Source of the DNA: Candidatus Latescibacterota bacterium
Lineage (GTDB): Bacteria; Latescibacterota; UBA2968; UBA8231
Assembly (NCBI GenBank): GCA_022827165.1
Contig: JAJDTN010000126.1
Span: forward strand, 1 to 16,947
DNA length: 16,947 nt
Reading direction: 5' to 3'
Below are positions 1-5,965 of this stretch, one piece after another. Position numbers and translations under genes: made by a program. The notes under the pieces are model-generated. The model was not told the DNA's origin. It searched no databases and saw nothing but the letters and a program-made list of their open reading frames with translations. Within the stretch, counting starts at the first letter, position 1. Each line of letters opens with the position of its first letter.

Positions 1-217
1 CGGCGATGAAGACGACATCGCTCGTGGAGACGGCGCTCACGTCGTTGGAGGTCGACAGGCCGCGCTGAGCGAGAGGGGCGAGCAGGTCGTGGAGCAGATC
101 GACCGCCGTCATTCGATGGGCGGACAAACCGGAATCCAGCAGACCCGAGATGAGGCAGCCTCCGAGATGGCCCGCGCCGATCACTGCAATGGTGGGCTCT
201 GACGAGCTTGGCGTCAC
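1..217 (-). CDS. proC: Pyrroline-5-carboxylate reductase-like protein, N-terminal fragment (runs off left edge)
   Basis: Only the first 72 codons are in the window; the rest lies beyond position 1. The GTG start at 217 has a GGGAG ribosome-binding site 5 nt upstream (plus-strand 223-227). The protein begins with a short polar leader, then a Rossmann beta-alpha-beta: IAVIGAGHLGGCLISGLL carries the dinucleotide-binding GAGxxG, followed by a second strand (MTAVD) and a segment ending SDVVFIA. This order and spacing match the N-terminus of ProC, which reduces pyrroline-5-carboxylate to proline with NAD(P)H in the cytosol. The usual GAGNM is GAGHL here. Another small NAD(P)-binding reductase, such as a prephenate dehydrogenase-like protein, is possible because the C-terminal catalytic domain is not visible. 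The gene is divergent from the SWIB gene. Confidence 0.6.
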   Translation of the reverse strand, partial: MTPSSSEPTIAVIGAGHLGGCLISGLLDSGLSAHRMTAVDLLHDLLAPLAQRGLSTSNDVSAVSTSDVVFIA

Positions 218-289
218 GGGGACTCCCTGTTCAAGTGGGCGATGAATGGAAGACCCGCAGAAAGTACCCATCCCACGACTCGCGCTGCA

Positions 290-330
290 AGGGGAATCGC
301 CCCGTACAGAGGGCGATTCCCCTCTGTACG
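290..330. promoter_or_regulatory. Two overlapping, mutually exclusive perfect dyads
   Basis: Dyad A pairs AGGGGAATCGCCC (290-302) with GGGCGATTCCCCT (311-323): 13 perfect base pairs around an 8-nt loop. Dyad B pairs CGTACAGAGGG (303-313) with CCCTCTGTACG (320-330): 11 perfect base pairs around a 6-nt loop. They share 303-323, so only one can form at a time. Neither is followed by a T-run on either strand, so neither looks like a plain terminator. The block lies 16 bp upstream of the -35 element of the SWIB promoter and 73 bp upstream of the divergent proC-like start. It could be an operator for a dimeric regulator, or a switch in a transcript that crosses it. Function is unknown. Confidence 0.6.
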
Positions 331-346
331 CAATACCATTTCTCCC

Positions 347-376
347 TTGACGGACTCGAAACGCTCTGGCTATCTT
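347..376 (+). promoter_or_regulatory. Sigma70-type promoter for the SWIB gene
   Basis: TTGACG (347-352, 5 of 6 to the -35 consensus) and TATCTT (371-376, 4 of 6 to the -10) are separated by 18 bp. A start near 383 would give a leader of about 105 nt before the ATG at 488. It is the best promoter-like pair in the 218-487 intergenic region. Confidence 0.5.
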
Positions 377-487
377 TGCCCGAATTGTGACTTGTGCCCA
401 TAGCAGGAGTGGGGGGAGTTTCTTCCGACGGGCACAACGACAGGCGAGGCGGCAGAGCCGCTCCACGCGCACATAAGGAGAGAGCAG

Positions 488-994
488 ATGGCGAAGCGCA
501 AGGCCACAAGGAAGAAAGCGGCGAAGAAGAAGGCCGCACCGAAGAAGGCGGCGAAGAAGAAGGCCGCCAGGAAGAAGGCGGCCAGGAAGGCCGCACCGAA
601 GAAGGCGGCCAAGAAGAAGGCCGCCAAGAAGAAGGCGTCGAAGAAGAAAGCGTCGAAGAAGAAGGCGACCAGGAAGAAGGCGGCGAAGAAGAAATCGGCC
701 AAGAAGAAAGCAAAAAAAAAAGCCGCTAAGAAGAGGGCGAAGAGGAAGCCGAACCCCGCGTTCATGAAGCCCCTGAACCCCGATGCGGCTCTGGCCCCCG
801 TGGTGGGCACCAAGGCCCTGCCTCGGACAGAGGTCGTGAAGCAGCTCTGGCGCTACATCAAGAGAAACAACCTGCAGGACAGTCAGAACAAGCGGATGAT
901 CAATGCCGACGACAAGCTCAAGGATCTGTTCGGCGGCAAGAAGCAGGTCAGCATGTTCGAGATGACCAAGCTCGTGAGTCAGCATCTCTCCTGA
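488..994 (+). CDS. SWIB domain protein with H1-like Lys/Ala-rich N-terminal tail
   Basis: A 168-aa protein starting at an ATG with AAGGAG (475-480) 7 nt upstream. Residues 1-88 are almost only Lys, Ala and Arg in pentad-like units (KKAAK, KKASK, RKKAA), like the tails of histone H1 and bacterial nucleoid proteins that bind DNA non-specifically. Residues about 89-167 form a SWIB/MDM2-type domain, recognised from NPAFMKPLNPDAALAPVVG, LPRTEVVKQLWRYIK, NNLQD, INADDKLKDLFGG and the closing FEMTKLVSQHL. SWIB domains occur in eukaryotic SWI/SNF subunits and in bacteria such as Chlamydia, where they are linked to chromosome structure. A nucleoid or chromatin-like role is therefore inferred. The gene appears monocistronic: own promoter upstream, strong terminator downstream. 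An A10 tract near the tail/domain junction is listed separately. Confidence 0.9.
   Translation: MAKRKATRKKAAKKKAAPKKAAKKKAARKKAARKAAPKKAAKKKAAKKKASKKKASKKKATRKKAAKKKSAKKKAKKKAAKKRAKRKPNPAFMKPLNPDAALAPVVGTKALPRTEVVKQLWRYIKRNNLQDSQNKRMINADDKLKDLFGGKKQVSMFEMTKLVSQHLS
494..750 (+). repeat. Degenerate 15-bp-type repeats encoding the Lys/Ala tail
   Basis: The tail is built from imperfect units such as AAGAAGGCGGCC and AAGAAAGCG, alternating purine-rich Lys codons with GCC/GCG Ala codons. The units encode KKAAK-like pentads. Such tracts commonly vary in copy number between related strains. Confidence 0.75.
712..721 (+). other. A10 homopolymer, candidate slippage site inside the SWIB gene
   Basis: In frame the codons read GCA AAA AAA AAA GCC, containing the A_AAA_AAA heptamer typical of -1 slippery sites. 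A shift into the -1 frame reaches TAA at 727-729, six bases after the run. A +1 shift reaches TGA at 765-767. Either event would release a tail-only peptide lacking the SWIB domain. I see no clear downstream hairpin; AGGAAG at 671-676 is a possible upstream internal Shine-Dalgarno. Whether slippage occurs is inference. Confidence 0.45.
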
Positions 995-1027
995 CCCGCG
1001 GTCATTCGGCAGGCCGCACTCGATCGA

Positions 1028-1071
1028 GAAGAGGAGTTCCCGACCCCGGGAGCTCCTCTTCTTGTTATATT
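1028..1071 (+). terminator. Intrinsic terminator after the SWIB gene
   Basis: A 15-bp stem (GAAGAGGAGTTCCCG at 1028-1042 with CGGGAGCTCCTCTTC at 1047-1061, one G-T wobble) closes an ACCC tetraloop and is followed by TTGTTATATT. It lies 34 nt after the SWIB stop codon and only 18 nt before the carA start, so it should insulate carA from read-through. Confidence 0.85.
1063..1071 (+). promoter_or_regulatory. Extended -10 element, probable leaderless promoter of carA
   Basis: TGT TATATT (TGn plus a 5-of-6 -10 hexamer at 1066-1071) sits in the terminator tail. Counting 7 to 9 nt from the hexamer places the transcript start at about 1078-1080, on or next to the carA ATG. I see no convincing -35 element, which extended -10 promoters can lack, and there is no ribosome-binding site between the hairpin and the ATG. 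This supports a leaderless mRNA. Confidence 0.4.
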
Positions 1072-1079
1072 GACCCCCC

Positions 1080-2189
1080 ATGACTCGCAAGAACACGCCC
1101 GCCCTCGTCGCTCTCGCCGACGGGACGACCTTCTTCGGAACCGGCGCCGGCGCCGAGGGAGAGGTCTTCGGGGAGATGGTCTTCAACACGAGCATGACCG
1201 GGTACCAGGAGATCCTCACCGATCCCTCGTACGCCGGTCAGATGGTGTGCATGACCTATCCTCACATCGGCAACTACGGGGTCAACCCCGAGGATGACGA
1301 GTCGGACCGCCCTCACGTGCGCGCCTTCCTGATGAAGGCGTGCTGTCGGCGGCCGTCCAACCACCGGGCCACCTCCGGCCTGGTGGAATACCTGGAGGAG
1401 CATGGCGTCGTCGGCGTCGAGGGCATCGATACGCGGGAGCTGACCCGCCGCGTGCGGATCCACGGCGCCATGAACGCGGCGGTCAGCACGCGTGATCTCG
1501 ACCCGAAGAGCCTCACCGCCAAGGCCGGGGACTGGGAGGGGCTCGTCGGGGTCGACCTGGTGCGCGGCGTGACCTGCGCCGAGCCGTACGACTGCGAGCC
1601 CGACGGCCCGCCGCGGTTCCACGTCGTCGCCTTCGACTACGGCATCAAGCGCAGCATCATCCGCCGTCTGGTGGCCGAGGGCTGCCGGGTCACCGTGGTG
1701 CCCGCCACCACCACCGCCGACGAGGCCCTCGCCCGCGAGCCCGACGGCATCTTCCTGTCCAACGGCCCCGGAGATCCGCGGCCCCTGCACTACGCCATCG
1801 ACACCGTCCGCGATCTCGTGGAGCGCGCCGATCGTCCCATCTTCGGCATCTGCCTGGGCCACGAGATCCTCGGCCTGGCCCTGGGCGCCGAGATCTACAA
1901 GCTCAAGTTCGGCCACCGCGGGGCCAACCAGCCCATCGAGGAGGGTGACAGCGGCCGCATCCTCATCACCTCGGAGAACCACGGCTGGGGCATCCGCGGC
2001 GACAGCATGCCCCATGCCTTGGAGGTCACGCGGCGCAACCTCAACGACGGCTGCGTCGAGGGCATGCACCACCGCGAGCTGCCCGTGTTCTCCATCCAGT
2101 GCCACCCCGAAGCGTCCCCGGGCCCCCACGACAGCTACCACCTCTTCGGCTACTTCGCCGACCTGATGTCGCGGAGGCGGGCGGCCTGA
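1080..2189 (+). CDS. carA: Carbamoyl-phosphate synthase small (glutaminase) subunit
   Basis: A 369-aa protein of normal family length. CarA hydrolyses glutamine and passes ammonia to CarB for carbamoyl phosphate, which feeds arginine and pyrimidine synthesis. Residues 7-150 are the CarA N-terminal domain (LADGTTFFGTGAG, MVFNTSMTGYQEILTDPSY, GIDTRELTRRVRIHGAM). Residues 181-360 are the class I glutamine amidotransferase: DYGIK, FLSNGPGDP, GICLGHE with nucleophile Cys258, and HPEASPGPHD with His342 and Glu344 completing the triad. Two normally conserved glutamines are Glu here: GHE for GHQ at 262, and SEN for SQN at 299. The N-terminus matches the family from the first residues, so the ATG at 1080 is secure despite the missing Shine-Dalgarno. 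No carB is in view; the next gene, 35 nt on, is an Ldh2-family dehydrogenase. Confidence 0.95.
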   Translation: MTRKNTPALVALADGTTFFGTGAGAEGEVFGEMVFNTSMTGYQEILTDPSYAGQMVCMTYPHIGNYGVNPEDDESDRPHVRAFLMKACCRRPSNHRATSGLVEYLEEHGVVGVEGIDTRELTRRVRIHGAMNAAVSTRDLDPKSLTAKAGDWEGLVGVDLVRGVTCAEPYDCEPDGPPRFHVVAFDYGIKRSIIRRLVAEGCRVTVVPATTTADEALAREPDGIFLSNGPGDPRPLHYAIDTVRDLVERADRPIFGICLGHEILGLALGAEIYKLKFGHRGANQPIEEGDSGRILITSENHGWGIRGDSMPHALEVTRRNLNDGCVEGMHHRELPVFSIQCHPEASPGPHDSYHLFGYFADLMSRRRAA

Positions 2190-2224
2190 AGAGCCGCCCC
2201 CAGCCGCGCCCGAAGGAGTCCGGC

Positions 2225-3271
2225 ATGCCCATCGTCCGCGAGGAAGTCCTGCGCCCCCTCGCCTTCGACATCTTCGCCGCCACCGGGATCCCGCAGGAGG
2301 ACGCCCGCATCGTGGCCGACCACCTCGTCGACAGCCATCTGGCGGGACACGACTCGCACGGCACCTGGTTCATGCCGGGGTACGCCCGGCAGATGCGCAG
2401 CGGCTACGTGCCCTGGGAACAGCGCGAGGTGGTGCGCGAGAACCCCTGCCTGACGATCATCGACGGCCGCGGGGCCAACGGCATCGTCGCCGTCACCCGC
2501 GCCGTCGACCTGGCGGTGGCGAAGGCCCGTGCCGCCACCTTCGGCTTCGTCGGTCTGAACTCGGTGACCCACATCGGCCGCCTGGGCGACTATCCGCCGC
2601 GCATCGCCGAGCAGGGAATGATCGGCATGGTGTGGCTCAACGGCGGCGGGCTGTTCCTGGCCCCCCACGGCAGCGCCGACCGCCGTCTCCGGCCCGAACC
2701 GATCGCCTTCTCCGCGCCGCGCCGCGACGGTGCGCCCTTCATGCTCGACATGACCATGACCGTCGTCGCCGGCGGCAAGATCGAGCAGAAGATCGTGCGC
2801 AACGATCCACTGCCCGATGGCTGGGTCATCGACCGCGACGGCGACTACGTCACCGACGCCGCGCTCTACCACGGCGACGCCGCCAACAACGCCGTCCTGC
2901 CCCTGGGGGGCCTGCAGTTCGGCCACAAGGGAGCCGGCCTGGCGATGATGGTGGAGATGCTGGTGGGCCCCCTGTCCCACGCGGGATGCACCCGGCAGGA
3001 CGGGCAGGGCGGCGGCGGGGTGATGGTCCTGGCCATCGACATCTCGGCCTTCACCGCTCTCGAGGACTACGTGGAGGAGGTGGAGGCCCTGGCCGCCTGG
3101 GTGACCTCCGCCCGGCCCCTGCCCGGCTTCTCGCAGGTCTACGCGCCGGGGGAGATCGAGGAGGAGACCCGCGCCCGGAGGCGAGCCGAAGGCTTCGAGA
3201 TCCCCGACGCGACCTGGGAGCAGATCGCCGGTGTCGCCGCCGAGCTCGGAGTCGAGATGCCCGCCCTCTGA
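2225..3271 (+). CDS. Ldh2 family NAD(P)-dependent hydroxyacid dehydrogenase (malate/lactate/sulfolactate type)
   Basis: A 348-aa protein. The ATG at 2225 is chosen because AAGGAG (2213-2218) lies 6 nt upstream and the family N-terminus begins there. Ldh2 enzymes interconvert 2-hydroxy acids and 2-oxo acids with NAD(P) without a classical Rossmann fold. Landmarks are LAGHDSHG (Ser44/His45), LNSVTHIGRLG with the conserved His116, Asp175 in FMLDM, Lys185 in GGKI and FGHKGAGLAMMVEML (230s-240s). The DSHG region and C-terminus resemble E. coli YbiC (hydroxycarboxylate dehydrogenase B). Oddity: the stretch that is usually GTNP, near the cofactor/substrate pocket, reads RPEP (156-159), so specificity may differ. 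The gene is 35 nt after carA and probably co-transcribed, although no shared pathway is evident. It converges on the UxaA-family gene with 6 bp between stops. Substrate cannot be told from sequence. Confidence 0.85.
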   Translation: MPIVREEVLRPLAFDIFAATGIPQEDARIVADHLVDSHLAGHDSHGTWFMPGYARQMRSGYVPWEQREVVRENPCLTIIDGRGANGIVAVTRAVDLAVAKARAATFGFVGLNSVTHIGRLGDYPPRIAEQGMIGMVWLNGGGLFLAPHGSADRRLRPEPIAFSAPRRDGAPFMLDMTMTVVAGGKIEQKIVRNDPLPDGWVIDRDGDYVTDAALYHGDAANNAVLPLGGLQFGHKGAGLAMMVEMLVGPLSHAGCTRQDGQGGGGVMVLAIDISAFTALEDYVEEVEALAAWVTSARPLPGFSQVYAPGEIEEETRARRRAEGFEIPDATWEQIAGVAAELGVEMPAL

Positions 3272-3277
3272 GGGGCT

Positions 3278-5965
3278 CTACATCGACACGCCCAGCAGGC
3301 CCCGGGTGATCTGGAAGTCGGTGACGCCGCGCTCCCAGAGCCGGGGGTGACGCTGTCGCGCCGCCACCTCGAGCACCAGCTCCAGCAGGCGCTCCGCCCA
3401 GGGGGTGTCACCCTCCTCGAGAGCGCCGTCGAGATCTTCCCCGAAGCGCGAGATCACACCCTCGACAGCGCTCACCTGGAGCAGGGGGACCAGCGGATGG
3501 CCCTGCACGGGGTGCTCTCCCGCGTGGGCCAGGAGGATCTCCACGCCGGTGGCGCCCAACCCCGAGAGAGACTCGGTCCAATGTTCGATGGGCGCCTCCA
3601 TCACGTGGAGGCCGGGCCGGGCGGGTCTCTCACCGTGGGCGATGGTGGGGGCCGGCGCTCCGGGCAGACCGAGGGCGGCCGCGTAGGCCGGGGCGCTGGC
3701 GAGGCCGCCCTCCGGCACCACGACGGTGCCGCCGGCGCCGGCGATCCAGCCCGTCAGCTGCGCGAAGGCCCGCGCCGCCTCGTCGGGGATCGATCCCGCT
3801 GACAGCAGACCCAGGCGCAGATCGGCGAGACCGGCCGCCGCCGGCGCCGGCGCCGGGACTCCTTCCAGCCGCTCCGCGAACCACCCCTCGACGCGCTCCA
3901 GGACACGCTCGATGCCGCCGTCGAGCTGGACGCTGGCGAAGCCGTAGCGGCTGCCGTCGATCCCCGCCTCGTCGAGAGCGGCGCGCATGTAGTCGTTGTG
4001 GGTCTTCTCGCAGCCGTGCTCCAGCAGCAGGGCGAGGGCCACCGACGGATGGGTGAGGTACCCGAGCAGCGTCCGCCGGTAGATCTCCTCGCTGGACCCG
4101 CCCGAGACGCCGCAGCCCTCGGTGTGGACGAGGGCGGCGAAGCGGGAGATCCCCGCCGGGGACCCCAGGCCCGCCGCGTTGAGGCGCTCCGCCGCCATGC
4201 GCGCCACCTGGCCGGAGCACAGGCTCGTGGGCAGCACGAGACCGACGCGGTCGACGGCGACGCCGCTCTTGGCGGCCAGGGCCTCGAAGGAGACGGGCGG
4301 CGCCGTCGTGGACCGGAGGGCCAGCGGTTCCCCCGGGGGGGGAGGGGCCGACTGCAGCTCGGCGAGGCGGCGGGTGTCCCGCTGGGGCCAGTCGCGCCAG
4401 ATCGACACCTGGGAGTGCCCCGCCTGCTCTCCCTTGGAGCGGCGCCCGCAGGAGATCTGGAGGGTGAGATCGAAGAGGGCCCGTCCCAGGGCGTCCATGG
4501 ACGTGCCGTCCTGGTAGGCGCCGGCGTTGACGTCCATGTCCTCTTCGAGCAGATCGAAGCGCGGCGTGGTGGTGACGATCTTCACCGTCGGCACGAAGGG
4601 GAAGTTGGTGATCGAGCCGTTGCCGGTGACGAAGTAGATCACGTTGCAGCCCGAGGCCACCTGGCCGGCGATCGACTCCAGGTCGTTGCCCGGCGAGTCC
4701 ATGAACCAGAAGCCGCCGGCCGGGATCGGCTGCGAGTACTCCAGGCAGCCCTCGAGGGGCACCTCGGGATGGCGCTTCATGGCGGCGCCGATCGACTTCA
4801 GGACGATGTTGTAGAGCCCGCGGTACTTGTTGCCGCCCGATGGATTGGCCTCGGCCGACTCGCCGTGCCAGGCGACGCGCTCCTTGAACCGGCGCACCAT
4901 CTCCAGGAAGCGCCGGGCGGTGGCCGCATCCCGCACCCGGTCGAGCACGTACGGCTCGGCCCCGATGAGCTCGTCCGTCTCGGCCAGGTTCGCCGCCCCT
5001 CCGGACCGGATCAGCTCGCGCGCCGCCCAGGCCGCCAGGGGATTGCCGGAGACGCCGGAGAAGGCGTCGGAGCCGCCGCACTGCAGGGCCAGCCGCAGCC
5101 GCGACGCCGGCAGCTCGACCCGCCGCTGCTGCGACAGGCTCTCGGCCCAGCCGCGGGCCAGGCGTTCCCCCTCGTCGAGATGGCGGTCGAACCCGCCTTC
5201 GAGGGAGAGGAACCGGTGCGGCAGCGCGTCGATGGGACGGCCCTCGGTGCGCAGGTACCCCTCCAGCAGTCGGTTCGGCACCGCCTCGGTGCCGTAGTCG
5301 ACGGCCAGCAGGGCTCCCACGTTGGGATGCACGGCGAAGCCGGCCAGGGTGCGCAGCAGCAGATCCCGGTTGTTGGGACTTCCGGCGCCGCCGCCCTCGG
5401 TGTGGGCCACGGCCACCACACCGTCGAAGCCTCCCGTCGCCGGCACTCCCGAGAGACGCTGCGCCAGCAGGCGCGCATAGGCGGCGGTGCGCGAGCTGGT
5501 GCCCATGACGACGACGTAGTTGCGCGTCCCCGCCCCGCGGGGCCCCCGGTCGAAGCCGCGGAAGGTGGGTGGATCGGGGTCCAGGGGCAGCGGCGCGGCG
5601 GGCTCGAAGGCGGCCTCGTCGAGGACGTAGGGGGTGATCCGGTCCTCGAAGTTGGCCTCCGCCGGCAGCTCGAAGTCGAGGCGGCGGCCCCCCAGGGCCT
5701 CGAGCATCCCCGCGTTGCAGACGTAGTCGCCGGGAGCGATGTCGCCGGTGGCGGCGCCGAAGGGCAGGCCCCAGGAGAGCAGAGCGCCGCCCCGGGGGAT
5801 CGAGGCCACGGCGAAGCGGTGGCCCTCCATGAGGGTGTGGGAGAGGGTGATCTCTCCCTCCGCCGCGGCCACCCGGGTGCCGGCCTCGAGCCTCCGCGTG
5901 GCGATGCCCACGTTGTCGCCCGGGGCCGGGAGGCGGGCGACCTCCGCGAACTCGAAGGCGCTCAC
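3278..5965 (-). CDS. Double-length UxaA (altronate/galactarate dehydratase) family protein, tandemly duplicated
   Basis: An 895-aa protein; usual UxaA is about 500 aa. The GTG start at 5965 overlaps the aroC stop by 4 nt (GTGA), implying translational coupling. Domains: SAF-like N-terminal domain (about 1-90); copy 1 of the UxaA second domain (148-285); copy 1 of the UxaA C-terminal domain (289-525), with LQCGGSDAFSGVSGNPLAA, MDSPGNDLESIAG and EEDMDVNAG; linker; copy 2 of the second domain (573-705) with HTEGCG and HGCEKT; copy 2 of the C-terminal domain (716-895). Copy 1 lacks the second-domain cysteines (HTEGGG, DYGTE). Copy 2 lacks the C-terminal-domain signature (LLSAGSI for LQCGGSD). UxaA/GarD enzymes dehydrate sugar acids, and SuyB sulfolactate lyase is related, so a lyase acting on a hydroxyacid is likely. 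The exact substrate is unknown. The protein looks cytosolic, with no signal peptide. Confidence 0.85.
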   Translation of the reverse strand: MSAFEFAEVARLPAPGDNVGIATRRLEAGTRVAAAEGEITLSHTLMEGHRFAVASIPRGGALLSWGLPFGAATGDIAPGDYVCNAGMLEALGGRRLDFELPAEANFEDRITPYVLDEAAFEPAAPLPLDPDPPTFRGFDRGPRGAGTRNYVVVMGTSSRTAAYARLLAQRLSGVPATGGFDGVVAVAHTEGGGAGSPNNRDLLLRTLAGFAVHPNVGALLAVDYGTEAVPNRLLEGYLRTEGRPIDALPHRFLSLEGGFDRHLDEGERLARGWAESLSQQRRVELPASRLRLALQCGGSDAFSGVSGNPLAAWAARELIRSGGAANLAETDELIGAEPYVLDRVRDAATARRFLEMVRRFKERVAWHGESAEANPSGGNKYRGLYNIVLKSIGAAMKRHPEVPLEGCLEYSQPIPAGGFWFMDSPGNDLESIAGQVASGCNVIYFVTGNGSITNFPFVPTVKIVTTTPRFDLLEEDMDVNAGAYQDGTSMDALGRALFDLTLQISCGRRSKGEQAGHSQVSIWRDWPQRDTRRLAELQSAPPPPGEPLALRSTTAPPVSFEALAAKSGVAVDRVGLVLPTSLCSGQVARMAAERLNAAGLGSPAGISRFAALVHTEGCGVSGGSSEEIYRRTLLGYLTHPSVALALLLEHGCEKTHNDYMRAALDEAGIDGSRYGFASVQLDGGIERVLERVEGWFAERLEGVPAPAPAAAGLADLRLGLLSAGSIPDEAARAFAQLTGWIAGAGGTVVVPEGGLASAPAYAAALGLPGAPAPTIAHGERPARPGLHVMEAPIEHWTESLSGLGATGVEILLAHAGEHPVQGHPLVPLLQVSAVEGVISRFGEDLDGALEEGDTPWAERLLELVLEVAARQRHPRLWERGVTDFQITRGLLGVSM

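Noticed and set aside
218..290. Promoter for the proC-like gene on the minus strand (TTGCAG, 18 bp, TACTTT)
   Set aside because: Only 3 of 6 matches in each box; too weak to list as a feature.
290..330. Reading the two dyads as an H-type pseudoknot
   Set aside because: A 13-bp first stem would need a loop to span it, but no nucleotides lie between the 3' arm of dyad A and the 3' arm of dyad B. The two stems are alternatives, not a combined fold.
494..750. The repeated AAGAAG/GCGGCC units as a CRISPR or non-coding tandem array
   Set aside because: There are no unique spacers, and the repeat is in frame and encodes a typical Lys/Ala-rich DNA-binding tail with a good start site.
2099..2224. 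Ldh2 dehydrogenase starting 42 codons earlier, inside carA
   Set aside because: The extra residues are frame-shifted carA. The ATG at 2225 has an ideal ribosome-binding site and matches the family N-terminus.
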